Under the pieces are notes generated by a model that was given only the letters and a program-made list of their open reading frames with translations, was not told the DNA's origin and searched no databases. Below are positions 12,033 through 21,115 of a stretch of 64,000 nt of DNA, one piece after another (the stretch's first letter is position 1; each line of letters starts with the position of its first letter). This DNA comes from Rubrivivax sp. Lineage in GTDB: Bacteria > Pseudomonadota > Gammaproteobacteria > Burkholderiales > Burkholderiaceae_C. The translations under genes and the position numbers were made by a program. The DNA lies in contig JAHCKS010000004.1 in the NCBI GenBank assembly GCA_026125665.1, positions 62,001 through 126,000 of the forward strand, read 5' to 3'.

Positions 12033-12815
12033 GTGGCTTCGACTGCAGGCATCGCGCCGAATGCCGACGGCCCGCGCGTGGACGACGCGCCGCTGCTCGC
12101 CTTCGACACCAGCACCGACGTGATGGCCGTGGCGGCCGCCGGCCCGCACCGCAGCTGCATGCTGAACGTGCCGGGTGGCGCCGCGGCATCGGCGCAGCTC
12201 GTGCCGCAGATCGTGCACGCGCTCACCGAAGCGCGGCTCGCGCTGCGCGACCTCGCCGCCATCTCGTTCGGCCGCGGCCCGGGCGCCTTCACCGGCCTGC
12301 GCACCAGCTGCGCCGTGGCGCAGGGACTCGGCTTCGGCCTTGGCCGACCCCTGCTGCCGATCGACAGCCTGCTCGTCGTGGCCGAAGATGCCCTCGGCCC
12401 GGCCTCGCCGGAAGGACCGCCGGCGCGCGTCGCCGTGGCGATGGACGCACGCATGGACGAGATCTACGGCGCGATCTACGAACGCGCCGGCGTCGCCTGG
12501 CACGCCCTGTTGCCGCCGGCCCTCTTCACGTTGGCGGCGTGGAACGCCCGGCTCGAGAGCGAGGCTGCGGCGCTGCGATGCGTGGCGGGCTCGGCGCTGG
12601 CCGCGTTCGGCCCGAGGCTGCACCGGCCGGCGGGCGCGGGCACGGTGCCGCACGAGACCGACCGTGCCGCTGCGCTGATGCGGCTGGCCCGCCGCGCGTG
12701 GGCGAAGGGCGTGGCCATGGATGCGGCCGATGCGCTGCCGCTCTATCTGCGAGACAAGGTCGCCCTGACGACGGCCGAACGGGTCGCGGCGCGCGCAGCG
12801 GGAACAACGGCATGA
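12033..12815 (+). CDS. tsaB: tRNA threonylcarbamoyladenosine biosynthesis protein TsaB
   Basis: A 260-aa ASKHA-fold protein, the non-catalytic partner of TsaD in the t6A37 modification of ANN-decoding tRNAs. The N-terminal LLAFDTSTDVMAV and the hallmark GRGPGAFTGLRTSCAVAQG are clear. The frame opens at a GTG (12033) and the true start may be slightly downstream, because about 20 residues precede the conserved LLAFDTS. The stop overlaps the rimI ATG (ATGA), a pairing of tsaB and rimI common in proteobacteria. Confidence 0.93.
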   Translation: MASTAGIAPNADGPRVDDAPLLAFDTSTDVMAVAAAGPHRSCMLNVPGGAAASAQLVPQIVHALTEARLALRDLAAISFGRGPGAFTGLRTSCAVAQGLGFGLGRPLLPIDSLLVVAEDALGPASPEGPPARVAVAMDARMDEIYGAIYERAGVAWHALLPPALFTLAAWNARLESEAAALRCVAGSALAAFGPRLHRPAGAGTVPHETDRAAALMRLARRAWAKGVAMDAADALPLYLRDKVALTTAERVAARAAGTTA

Positions 12816-13345
12816 GCGCCGTGCCGGCCCAGCCGCTGCCCGCGCGGCGCCCGATGACCGTGGCCGACCTCGCCGCCATCATGGCCATCGAGGCGCAGGC
12901 GTACAGCCATCCCTGGAGCCACGGCAACTTCGTGGACTCGCTGGCCGCCGGCCACATCGCCGAGGTGCTGGAGGACGACGCGGCGCCGATCGGCTACTTT
13001 GTCGCCATGGAGGGCGTGGAGGAACTGCACCTGCTGAACCTGACCGTGGCGCCGCAGCACCAGCGCCAAGGCCATGGCTCAGCGCTGCTCGCCGCGGTGC
13101 TGGGCCATGCACGCGCCCGCCGCCTGGCGACCGTCTGGCTGGAGGTTCGCGCGGGCAACGCGCTGGCGCGGGCCCTCTACGCGCGCCGGGGCTTCGCCGA
13201 AGTGGGGCTTCGCCGCGGCTACTACCCGGCGCGACGCGGGCGCGAGGACGCGGTGCTCATGCGCTGCGACCTCGCGCCGCCCGTGGTCGCCGACGCACCG
13301 CTGGCGCAGCGCCGGCCCGCCGGAGAGGGTCGTGCCCTGGACTGA
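12812..13345 (+). CDS. rimI: ribosomal protein bS18 (RimI-type) N-acetyltransferase
   Basis: A 177-aa GNAT acetyltransferase expected to acetylate the N-terminal Ala of ribosomal protein S18. The GNAT core includes EAQAYSHPWSHGNF, the beta4 segment LHLLNLTVAP, the acetyl-CoA loop QHQRQGHGSALL and ARALYARRGFAEVGLRRGYY, all typical of RimI. A short Ala/Pro-rich tail follows. It is coupled to tsaB by a 4-bp overlap and overlaps the next gene by 14 bp. Confidence 0.92.
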   Translation: MSAVPAQPLPARRPMTVADLAAIMAIEAQAYSHPWSHGNFVDSLAAGHIAEVLEDDAAPIGYFVAMEGVEELHLLNLTVAPQHQRQGHGSALLAAVLGHARARRLATVWLEVRAGNALARALYARRGFAEVGLRRGYYPARRGREDAVLMRCDLAPPVVADAPLAQRRPAGEGRALD

Positions 13346-14192
13346 ACGCCAGCGCGCCATGCTCGGGGCGCTCAAGCTGCGTGTGTGGCAGCCCGCGCGA
13401 TCGGCCGCGCCTGCATCCGCGCCCGCGCATGCGGCGGCCGGGCGCGACACGGCATCGGACGAGGTCGCCCTTCTCGACGCGCCGCAGGAAGGTCGACGAT
13501 CCGGCCCGGCGTCGCAAGAGGTGCGGGTGCGACAGCAGCCGACGCACGGGCCGGCCGTGGCGCGTGAACCCCTGGGCGTCGCGCCACCACCGGTGGACGC
13601 CGGCGCGGTCGCCGGCTTCGACTGGCAGGCGCTGCGCACTGCCGTCGCCGACTGTCGTGCCTGCCGCCTGTGCGAGAGCCGCAAGCAGACGGTGTTCGGC
13701 GTCGGCCACCCGCAGGCGCACTGGATGGTGGTGGGCGAGGCCCCCGGTGCCCAGGAGGACGAGCAGGGCGAGCCTTTCGTCGGCGCCGCCGGCCAGCTGC
13801 TCGACGCGATGCTGCACGCCCTTGGTCTCAGCCGCGCCGCCGACGGCGACCCGGCCGAGCGCGTGTTCATCGCCAACACCCTGAAGTGCCGGCCGCCCGG
13901 CAACCGCAACCCGCAGCCCGACGAGATGCAGCGCTGCGAGCCCTTCCTCGTGCGCCAGATCGAGCTCGTGCAACCGCGCATCATCCTGGCGATGGGCCGC
14001 TTCGCCGTGCAGGCGCTGCTGCGCACGAGCGAGCCGGTCGGCCGCCTGCGCGGCCGCGTGCACCGCTACCAGGGCGTGCCGCTCGTCGTCACCTACCACC
14101 CGGCCTACCTGCTGCGCAACCTGCCCGACAAGGCGCGGGCGTGGGAGGACCTGTGCCTGGCCGCCGACGTGCTGGCGCAATCGAAGGCCTGA
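13332..14192 (+). CDS. uracil-DNA glycosylase, Fe-S family 4 type
   Basis: A 286-aa protein of the UDG superfamily branch with a 4Fe-4S cluster (older name: phage SPO1 DNA polymerase-related). It removes uracil from DNA. After an Ala-rich variable N-terminus (to about residue 95) come CRACRLCESR (cluster cysteines), motif A GEAPGAQEDEQGEPFVG, further cluster Cys residues in LKCRPPGNRNPQPDEMQRC, and motif B TYHPAYLLR with the catalytic-loop His. The GTG at 13332 inside the end of rimI gives the conserved start PWTERQRAML; an ATG at 13359 is the alternative. The tsaB-rimI-UDG order is conserved in related bacteria. Confidence 0.9.
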   Translation: MPWTERQRAMLGALKLRVWQPARSAAPASAPAHAAAGRDTASDEVALLDAPQEGRRSGPASQEVRVRQQPTHGPAVAREPLGVAPPPVDAGAVAGFDWQALRTAVADCRACRLCESRKQTVFGVGHPQAHWMVVGEAPGAQEDEQGEPFVGAAGQLLDAMLHALGLSRAADGDPAERVFIANTLKCRPPGNRNPQPDEMQRCEPFLVRQIELVQPRIILAMGRFAVQALLRTSEPVGRLRGRVHRYQGVPLVVTYHPAYLLRNLPDKARAWEDLCLAADVLAQSKA

Positions 14193-14256
14193 CGGCCATG
14201 GACGTGCGCCACCATCGGCACTCCCGCACCGCAGCGCGTGCGCCGAAGGGTGCCCG

Positions 14257-16386
14257 GTGAACGAGCGCGCCGAAGCCGAGCGGCACGACGAGCTGGCGCG
14301 CCTGCGCGCCGAGCTCGAGCACCTGCGCCTGCTGGCCAACACGGTGCCGGTGGCCATCGCCTACTACGAAGCCGAGGGCCGCACGTGCCGCATGGCCAAC
14401 CGCCGCTACGCCGAGATGTTCGGCTTCGACGAGCAGAACATCATCGGCCGCACGCTCGAGGAGATCATCGGCCCGGAGGCCGCGGCGAACATCGAGCCCT
14501 ACCGCCACCGCGTCATCGAGCAGCGCACCGCCGCCGCCTACGAACGCGAGGTCAGGGGAGCCGACGGCATCACGCGCATCGTCGAGGTGCGGCTGCTGCC
14601 GCACGTGCAGCCCGATGGCGAGAGCGTCGGCGCCTTCGTGCTGATCTCCGACATCACGCACCACCGCCGCGCCGAGGCGGCGCTGCGCGAGAGCGAGGAG
14701 CGGCTGGCCAAGTTCATGCACGCCAGCGAGGAAGGCATCGTCTTCCACAAGGGCGGCTACATCACCGACGTCAACCCGCCGCTGCTGAACCTGCTGGGCT
14801 ACACGATGCCGGAGATGCTGGGCCGGCTGACGCTGGAGTTCATCGCCCCCGAGGCGCAGCAGAAGGTGGCCGACGTCATCGCCGCCGCACCCGAGACACG
14901 CTACGACAGCGTGGCGCTGCACAAGGACGGCACGCGCATCCCGGTGGAGTTCATCGTGCGCACGATGCAGCACCAGGGCCAGACGCAGCGGCTGACCATC
15001 GTGCGCGACATCCGCGACCGGCTGGCCGCCGAGCAGCGCATCCAGCACCTCGCGCACCACGACGCGCTCACCGGGCTGCCGAACCGCGCGGCCTTCGTCG
15101 AGCGGCTCGAGCGGCGCATGGCCGAGGCCAGGGCCAGCGGCGAGTCGCTGGCGTTGATGTTCATCGACCTCGACCACTTCAAGCGCATCAACGACTCGCT
15201 CGGCCATGCCGTCGGCGACGCGCTGCTGAGGACGGTGGCCGCCCGCATCACCGAGGCGCTGCGCATGGGCGACATGGTGGCACGCTTCGGCGGCGACGAG
15301 TTCCTCGTGCTGCTGGCGCCGCGTGCCGGCTCGTCGGTGGTGGCCGAGGTGGCCGCGCGCCTGCTCGCCGCGGTGGCCGAGCCGATGCCGGCTTCCGGCG
15401 TGACCATCTCGGTGACGCCGTCGATCGGCGTGGCCCTGTTCCCGCAGGACGGTGCCACGTCGTCCGAGCTCATCCAGCACGCCGACCAGGCGATGTACCG
15501 CGCCAAGTCCGGTGGGCGGGCGCGCATGCGCTTCTTCGAGCCCGGCATGGCCGAGGCGACGCTGGCCGGCCTGGCGCTGGAGAGCCGGCTGGCGCTGGCG
15601 GTGCGCCAGGACGAGTTCGTCCTGCACTTCCAGCCGCAGGTGGCGCTCGCCCGCGCGGGCCGAGGCGGCGCCACGGTGCTCGGCGTGGAGGCGCTGGTGC
15701 GCTGGGCGCATCCGCAGCGCGGGTTGGTGCAGCCCGACGAGTTCGTCCCGCTGGCCGAGACGCGGCGGCTCATCCTGCCGATCGGCACCTGGGTGCTGCA
15801 GCAGGCGATCGCGGCAGCGGTGCGCTGGCGCGCGGCCGGGCTGGGCTGCGGCGGCGAGCACGAACGGGCGCTGCCGGTGGCGGTGAACCTGTCCGCGGTG
15901 CAGTTCCAGACGGCCGGCTTCGTGGACATGGTGGCCGAAACGCTGCGGGCCGCCGGTGCCGAAGGCTCGATGCTCGAGCTCGAGGTGCCCGAGCGCGCGC
16001 TGGCGGCCGAGCCGGCCGACGTGCACGACGCCCTCGCGCGGCTGCGCGGGATGGGCGTCAGGATCACCGTCGACGACTTCGGCACCGGCACCACGCCGCT
16101 GGCGCGGGTGAAGTCGCTGCCGCTGGACCGCCTGAAAGTCGACCGCGGCTTCGTCGCCGGCCTGCCGCACGATGCCGGCTCGGTGGCCATCGCCCGCGCC
16201 ATCGTGCAGATGGGCCACGGCCTCGAACTGCAGGTGGTGGCCGAGGGCGTGGAGACGCCGGCCCAGCGCGACGCGGTGCAGGCGATGGGCTGCGACGCGA
16301 TGCAGGGGTTCCTCGTCGCGCGGCCGATGCCCGAGCCGGAGCTCGTGGACTGGCTGCGCCGGCATGCCGGTAGCCCGCCCCGCTGA
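14257..16386 (+). CDS. PAS-PAS-GGDEF-EAL cyclic-di-GMP turnover protein
   Basis: A 709-aa cytoplasmic signalling protein. Two PAS domains (about 22-135 and 145-255) precede a GGDEF domain with intact FGGDEF (345-349) and an EAL domain with VEALVRW (Glu478). EAL metal and catalytic residues look complete: NLSAVQF, ELEVPER, VDDFGTGT, KVDRGF and EGVETP. Both c-di-GMP synthesis and hydrolysis are therefore possible, with the PAS pair sensing a ligand or redox state. No membrane helices are present. The GTG start at 14257 has gaaggg just upstream. It is convergent with glmU. Confidence 0.93.
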   Translation: MNERAEAERHDELARLRAELEHLRLLANTVPVAIAYYEAEGRTCRMANRRYAEMFGFDEQNIIGRTLEEIIGPEAAANIEPYRHRVIEQRTAAAYEREVRGADGITRIVEVRLLPHVQPDGESVGAFVLISDITHHRRAEAALRESEERLAKFMHASEEGIVFHKGGYITDVNPPLLNLLGYTMPEMLGRLTLEFIAPEAQQKVADVIAAAPETRYDSVALHKDGTRIPVEFIVRTMQHQGQTQRLTIVRDIRDRLAAEQRIQHLAHHDALTGLPNRAAFVERLERRMAEARASGESLALMFIDLDHFKRINDSLGHAVGDALLRTVAARITEALRMGDMVARFGGDEFLVLLAPRAGSSVVAEVAARLLAAVAEPMPASGVTISVTPSIGVALFPQDGATSSELIQHADQAMYRAKSGGRARMRFFEPGMAEATLAGLALESRLALAVRQDEFVLHFQPQVALARAGRGGATVLGVEALVRWAHPQRGLVQPDEFVPLAETRRLILPIGTWVLQQAIAAAVRWRAAGLGCGGEHERALPVAVNLSAVQFQTAGFVDMVAETLRAAGAEGSMLELEVPERALAAEPADVHDALARLRGMGVRITVDDFGTGTTPLARVKSLPLDRLKVDRGFVAGLPHDAGSVAIARAIVQMGHGLELQVVAEGVETPAQRDAVQAMGCDAMQGFLVARPMPEPELVDWLRRHAGSPPR

Positions 16387-16486
16387 AAGGCCGCAAGGGC
16401 CGGCCGGATCATCGATCGCAGGCGGACCGGCTCAGCCGTCCTCAGGAGCTGGCGCGGCCTGCTCGGCCGCTCACGCGCGCGTCTGC

Positions 16487-17875
16487 TCAGCCGCTCTTCT
16501 TCGGCGCCTTCTTCGGCCGTTCCCAGCCCGCGTACGACACCTGCCTCGCCCGCGCGATCGTCAGCTGCCCGGGCGGCGCGTCCTTGTTGATCGTCGAGCC
16601 GCCGCCGATGGTGGCGCCTTCGCCGATCGTCACCGGCGCCACGAGCACGCAGTTGCTGCCGATGTGTGCGTCCGCGCCGATGACGGTGCGGTGCTTGTTC
16701 GCGCCGTCGTAGTTGGCAGTGATGCTGCCGGCGCCGTAGTTGACGCGTGCGCCCACCGTCGTGTCGCCGAGGTAGGCCAGGTGGTTGGCCTTGGCGCCGG
16801 CGGCCAGCGTCGAGTTCTTCACCTCGACGAAGTTGCCGATGTGCACCTCGGGGCCGAGGTCGGCGCCGGGCCGCAGGCGCGCGAACGGCCCGATCTCGGC
16901 ACGCGGCCCGATCACGGCCTGGTTCATGTGCGTGAACGCCTGCACCAGCACGCCCTCGCCGATGCGCGAGTCGCGGATGACGCAGTGCGCGCCGATGCGC
17001 GCGCCGTCGGCCAGGTGCACGGTGCCTTCGAAGATGCAGCCGACGTCGATCTCGACATCCTCGCCGCAGCTCAGCGCGCCGCGCACGTCGAAACGGGCCG
17101 GGTCCGCGAGGCGCACGCCGGCGTCCATCAGCGCCTCGGCCTGCGCGCGCTGGAACGCGCGCTCGAGCTCGGCCAGCTGGCGCGGGCTGTTCACGCCGGC
17201 CACCTCGGTGGCGCTGGCGGCGTGTTCGGCGAGCACCGGCACGCCTTCGGCCACCGCCATCGCGACGACGTCGGTGAGGTAGTACTCGCGCTGCGCGTTG
17301 TCGTTCGACAGCGCCATCACCCAGCGCTTCAGCAGCGCCGTCGGCGCGGCCATGATGCCGGTGTAGGTCTCGCGGATGGCACGCTGCGCCGCCGTGGCGT
17401 CCTTGTGCTCGACGATGGCGCGCACGTGCGCGCCCTCGCGCACGATGCGGCCGTAGCCGTTCGGGTCGTCGAGCTCGACCGTGAGCAGGGCCAGCGCGCG
17501 GCCGGCCGAGGTCCCGACGAGCCGCCGCACGGTGGCCGCGGAGATGAGCGGCACGTCGCCGTAGAGCACGAGCGTCGTCGCGTTCGCGTCGTCGAGCGCC
17601 GGCAGCGCCTGCTGCATCGCGTGGCCCGTGCCGAGCTGCGGTTCCTGCCGCACGCAGCGCGCCGCGCCGCCGGCCGGCGAGGCGGCGAGCGACGCCTCGA
17701 CCTGCTCGGCCCCGTGCCCCGTCACGACCACGGTGCGCGCCGCCCCGAGCGCGGCAGCGGTGCGCACGACGTGATCCAATAGGCTCGTGCCGCCGATGCG
17801 GTGCAGGACCTTCGGGAGCGCGGACTTCATGCGGGTGCCCTTGCCCGCGGCCATGATGACGACGTTGAGTGCCAT
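16487..17875 (-). CDS. glmU: bifunctional GlcN-1-P acetyltransferase / GlcNAc-1-P uridyltransferase
   Basis: A 462-aa enzyme making UDP-GlcNAc, the precursor for peptidoglycan and LPS. The N-terminal uridyltransferase starts VVIMAAGKGTRMKSALPKVL and has the metal-binding LYGDVPLI. The C-terminal half is a left-handed beta-helix of hexapeptide repeats with the acetyltransferase signature NYGAGSITANYDGANKH and IGSNCVLVAPVTIG. It ends with a short basic tail (KKAPKKSG). The ATG at 17875 lies head to head with the next gene. Confidence 0.96.
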   Translation of the reverse strand: MALNVVIMAAGKGTRMKSALPKVLHRIGGTSLLDHVVRTAAALGAARTVVVTGHGAEQVEASLAASPAGGAARCVRQEPQLGTGHAMQQALPALDDANATTLVLYGDVPLISAATVRRLVGTSAGRALALLTVELDDPNGYGRIVREGAHVRAIVEHKDATAAQRAIRETYTGIMAAPTALLKRWVMALSNDNAQREYYLTDVVAMAVAEGVPVLAEHAASATEVAGVNSPRQLAELERAFQRAQAEALMDAGVRLADPARFDVRGALSCGEDVEIDVGCIFEGTVHLADGARIGAHCVIRDSRIGEGVLVQAFTHMNQAVIGPRAEIGPFARLRPGADLGPEVHIGNFVEVKNSTLAAGAKANHLAYLGDTTVGARVNYGAGSITANYDGANKHRTVIGADAHIGSNCVLVAPVTIGEGATIGGGSTINKDAPPGQLTIARARQVSYAGWERPKKAPKKSG

Positions 17876-17888
17876 GCGTGCGTGCTGG

Positions 17889-18815
17889 ATGCGTCGCGGC
17901 GGCAGCGGCCGCGGCTTCGGACGGTCGGCCATTATCGGCACGCTCGCCGCGCTGCTGGCGCTCGTGCTCTCCGGTTGCAGCGCATTGCGCGTGGCCTACA
18001 ACACGGGGCCGCAGCTCGCCTGGTGGTGGGTCGACGGGTACTTCGACTTCTCGCGCGAGCAGGCGCCGCAGGTGAAGGCGGCGATCGACCGCTGGTTCGA
18101 GTGGCACCGGCAGACGCAGCTGCCGGCCTACGCGGCGCTGCTGTCACGCGCGCAGGCGCAGGCCGGCGAGCCGCTGAGCCCGGCCGAGGCCTGCCGCTGG
18201 AACGACCGCATCGGCGAGACGCTCGGTCCGGCCGTGACACGCGCGCTCGACCAGGCCGCCGAGCTGCTGCCGGGCCTCGGCGACGCACAGCTGCAGCACC
18301 TCGAGCAACGCTACGCGAAGGCCGTCGACGAGATCCGCAGCGAGTTCCTTCAGCCCGACGCGGCCGAGCGGCACGAGGCCTCGGTGAAGCGCACGCTGGC
18401 GCGCGCCGAGCAGCTCTACGGTCGCCTCGACGCACCGCAGCGCAAGGTGATCGCCGACGGCGTGGCCGCCTCGCCGTTCGACCCGGCCGCGTGGATGGCC
18501 GAGCGCCAGCGCCGCCAGCGCGACACGCTGCAGACGCTGCGTCGCCTGCTCGCCGAGCGCGCCGATCGTGCGCAGCGCGTCGCGGCGCTGCGCGCGCTGG
18601 CCGAGCGCAGCCAGCGTTCGCCCGATCCGGCCTATCGCGCCTACCAGCAGCGGCTGCTGGAATACAACTGCGCCTTCGTTGCGCGCCTCCACAACGCCAC
18701 CACGCCCGCGCAAAGGCAGCGCGCACGCCGGCAGCTGCTGGCTTGGGAGGAGGACCTGCGCGCCGTGGCCAGCGGTGCAGCCGCTCCGGCGGCCGTCGAC
18801 CCGGCGACGAACTGA
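17889..18815 (+). CDS. DUF6279-type lipoprotein
   Basis: A 308-aa lipoprotein: basic N-terminus, hydrophobic stretch LAALLALVLSGC with lipobox Cys30, then a mainly helical domain opening with LRVAYNTGPQLAWWWVDGYF, the signature of the DUF6279 family. Function is unknown; many charged helices (QRYAKAVDEIRSEF, RTLARAEQLYGRLD) suggest a coiled or bundled periplasmic protein. Starts at 17874 and 17889 are both possible. Either way its 5' end abuts the glmU ATG on the other strand, so each gene's promoter must sit within the other's coding region. Confidence 0.82.
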   Translation: MRRGGSGRGFGRSAIIGTLAALLALVLSGCSALRVAYNTGPQLAWWWVDGYFDFSREQAPQVKAAIDRWFEWHRQTQLPAYAALLSRAQAQAGEPLSPAEACRWNDRIGETLGPAVTRALDQAAELLPGLGDAQLQHLEQRYAKAVDEIRSEFLQPDAAERHEASVKRTLARAEQLYGRLDAPQRKVIADGVAASPFDPAAWMAERQRRQRDTLQTLRRLLAERADRAQRVAALRALAERSQRSPDPAYRAYQQRLLEYNCAFVARLHNATTPAQRQRARRQLLAWEEDLRAVASGAAAPAAVDPATN

Positions 18816-18839
18816 CCGCGCGCGGGCGCGGGCACCTGC

Positions 18840-19460
18840 TCAGGAAGCGAGCGGCACGTTGATGCGGCGCGGGTTGAGGCCGGTCTTCGGGAAGTCGAGC
18901 ATCGCCGCTTCGAACATCGCACGCGTCACCGCGGCGCTCGGGCTCGTGCCGGCTTCGTTCGTGGCGCGCGCCTCGAACAGCGGCTTGCCGCTTGCGCGGT
19001 CGCGGATCAGCAGGGCCACCTCGCGGTCGTAGCGCGGCGGGCTCGCGTACACCGACATCGACCACGACGGGCCGATCCACGGCCCGCGCCGCCAGTAGCC
19101 GAAGCCGCCGTTCCACCACAGCGGGTCGTGCCAGGGGCCGTAGTCGGTGCGCGTCGTGCGCGCGCCGACCTGCACGGTCACGTCGGGCGGCGCGCCTTCG
19201 GCGGCGGGCTTGAAGCCGGCCTTCTCCAGCGCCGGCCGGGCCGCCGCCTCGAGAGCGTCGGCCTCGGCGGCGCGTTGCTGCTGCGAAGGCAGCCGTTCGA
19301 AGGCGTAGGTGCCGGGCGCGCGGCCGGCCGGCCACTCGCCGAAGCTCGAGACCTCGCTCGTGACGGAGCTCAGGCTGGCGCAGCCGGCCAGCGCCAGCGC
19401 CGCGAGGGTCGTCGTGGTGGCCGAGGCCAGGGTCGGGCTCGGCAGGTTCCGGGCGTTCAT
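18840..19460 (-). CDS. DUF4136-type lipoprotein
   Basis: A 206-aa lipoprotein with signal peptide and lipobox LALAGC (Cys27). The mature part has the DUF4136 pattern: [13 protein letters not shown] near the start, [10 protein letters not shown], and the late segment [11 protein letters not shown] and LNPRRINVP. An aromatic loop ([17 protein letters not shown]) is typical of the family. Function is unknown, presumably outer-membrane. Its ATG overlaps the stop of ttcA, so it is the last gene of a minus-strand run SDR-GNAT-ttcA-DUF4136. Confidence 0.85.
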   Translation of the reverse strand: MNARNLPSPTLASATTTTLAALALAGCASLSSVTSEVSSFGEWPAGRAPGTYAFERLPSQQQRAAEADALEAAARPALEKAGFKPAAEGAPPDVTVQVGARTTRTDYGPWHDPLWWNGGFGYWRRGPWIGPSWSMSVYASPPRYDREVALLIRDRASGKPLFEARATNEAGTSPSAAVTRAMFEAAMLDFPKTGLNPRRINVPLAS

Positions 19461-20443
19461 GAAGCACCTTCTTCCTGGGGGACGGGCCGGTGCAGCACGA
19501 GCGGCTGCACGGGGCGGGACATGCGGGAAGCGGCGGCGCCCGGCGCCACGCAGGGCTCGTCGTCGAAGGCGATGTCACCGTCGGCGTCGGGCACGCCGCT
19601 GGCTTGGAGCGTCGCGAACGGGTGCAGGTTCCGGTCCATCAGGTGCGATGGCACGAGGTGCGCCATCGCGCGCAGCATGTTGTCGCTGCGGCCCGGGTAC
19701 TGGCGTTCCCACTCGCGAAGCATCCTCTTCACTTGCACGCGCTGCAGGTTCTCCTGGCTGCCGCACAGCGTGCACGGGATGATGGGGAAACGGCGGACCT
19801 CGGCCCAGCGCTCGAGGTCGGTCTCGGCCACGTAGGCGAGCGGGCGGATGACGACATGCCGCCCGTCGTCGCTGACGAGCTTGGGCGGCATGCCCTTCAT
19901 GCGCCCGCCGAAGAACATGTTCATCAGCAGCGTCACGACCATGTCGTCGCGATGGTGGCCGAGTGCGATGCGCGTGGCGCCCAGTTCGCTCGCCACGCGG
20001 TAGAGGATGCCGCGGCGCAGGCGCGAGCACAGGCTGCACATCGTCTGCCCTTCGGGGATGTGCTTCTTGACGATCGAGTAGGTGTCCTGCGCCTCGATGT
20101 GGAAGGGCACGCCGCGGCTGCTCAGGTACCCGGGCAGCACGTCGGCGGGGAAACCGGGCTGCTTCTGGTCGAGATTGACGGCGACGAGGTCGAAGTGCAC
20201 CGGTGCACGCTGGCGCAGGTCGATGAGGATGTCGAGCAGCGCGTAGCTGTCCTTGCCGCCCGACAGGCAGACCATGACCTTGTCGCCCTCGCCGATCATC
20301 GCGAAGTCGGCGATCGCCTGGCCGACCTGCCGGTGCAGCCGCTTGCGCAGTTTGTTGGCCTCGAAGGCCGCCCTGCGCGGGTCGTGGCCGGGGCCCGCAG
20401 CCGGGAAGGCCGGGTCGGGGCGGCGGTCGGTCGTGTCGTTCAT
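19457..20443 (-). CDS. ttcA: tRNA 2-thiocytidine(32) synthetase
   Basis: A 328-aa ATP pyrophosphatase-family enzyme that thiolates C32 of certain tRNAs using a 4Fe-4S cluster. The PP-loop [14 protein letters not shown] is intact, and the cluster cysteines are in [11 protein letters not shown] and [23 protein letters not shown] and [13 protein letters not shown] are also family landmarks. The start at 20443 overlaps the stop of the preceding GNAT gene (ATGA), and its own stop overlaps the DUF4136 gene. Confidence 0.95.
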   Translation of the reverse strand: MNDTTDRRPDPAFPAAGPGHDPRRAAFEANKLRKRLHRQVGQAIADFAMIGEGDKVMVCLSGGKDSYALLDILIDLRQRAPVHFDLVAVNLDQKQPGFPADVLPGYLSSRGVPFHIEAQDTYSIVKKHIPEGQTMCSLCSRLRRGILYRVASELGATRIALGHHRDDMVVTLLMNMFFGGRMKGMPPKLVSDDGRHVVIRPLAYVAETDLERWAEVRRFPIIPCTLCGSQENLQRVQVKRMLREWERQYPGRSDNMLRAMAHLVPSHLMDRNLHPFATLQASGVPDADGDIAFDDEPCVAPGAAASRMSRPVQPLVLHRPVPQEEGAS

Positions 20444-21069
20444 GTTGCAGACGTCTCGTGCGCCGGCGTACCGGCCCGGGCCACGGCCAGGCGCACCACC
20501 GGGCGCTGCGGCTTGCGCCGTGCCACTTCGGTGAAGCCGGCGCGGTCGTACATCGACTTGGCGCCGAACCACATCCAGTCGTCGTGGCCGCGGGCCGCCT
20601 TGTCCACCGGATAGGCCTCGAGCAGCCGCGCGCGGCGCCTGGCGGCGAAGGCGATGGCGCCTTGCAGCAGCGCGTGCGCCACGCCCTGGTGGCGGTGCGC
20701 CGGTGGCACGACGAAGCAGACGATGGACCACACCGGCTGCTCGTCCACCGGCTTCATCACCGGCGACTTCGCCAGCCGCGCGAACTGCTCGCGCGGCCCG
20801 AGCGACACCCAGCCCACCGGCTCCTTGCCGCGATAGGCGATGAGGCCCGGCGGCGGCTTGCCCGCCTCGGCCAGCGCGCGAAGCGACGCCCGGTGGTGCT
20901 GCGCGCGCGTCTGGCCGGGCGGCAGCGTGAGCTTGCCGCCGAGGCGGTAGAACATGCACCAGCAGCCGCGCGCGATCGAACACCCCCTGGCGTTGAAGAT
21001 GGCCTCCAGGTCGGGCCAGCGTGCCAGCGTCAGCGGGCGCACGACGAGATCGGTGGCGGGGGCGGTCAT
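20440..21069 (-). CDS. GNAT-family N-acetyltransferase
   Basis: A 209-aa acetyltransferase. The acetyl-CoA-binding region reads [26 protein letters not shown], whose core [10 protein letters not shown] matches the Q/R-x-x-G-x-G/A loop. A Cys-rich segment ([16 protein letters not shown]) marks the subgroup often found near metabolic or resistance genes. The target is unknown. It is translationally coupled to ttcA downstream and sits 46 bp after the SDR gene. Confidence 0.82.
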   Translation of the reverse strand: MTAPATDLVVRPLTLARWPDLEAIFNARGCSIARGCWCMFYRLGGKLTLPPGQTRAQHHRASLRALAEAGKPPPGLIAYRGKEPVGWVSLGPREQFARLAKSPVMKPVDEQPVWSIVCFVVPPAHRHQGVAHALLQGAIAFAARRRARLLEAYPVDKAARGHDDWMWFGAKSMYDRAGFTEVARRKPQRPVVRLAVARAGTPAHETSAT

Positions 21070-21115
21070 CGTCAGGCTCTCGTGGGAGTGCGCCCGCGCT
21101 CGCGGTCGTCGCGCA

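Noticed and set aside
10616-13345. 909-codon frame read as one protein
   Set aside because: Only the last 177 codons (rimI) are coding; the rest is an out-of-frame shadow of the DMT transporter and tsaB.
16387-16486. Rho-independent terminator between the convergent GGDEF-EAL gene and glmU
   Set aside because: Short GC-rich inverted stretches are present but no stem followed by a T-run on either strand.
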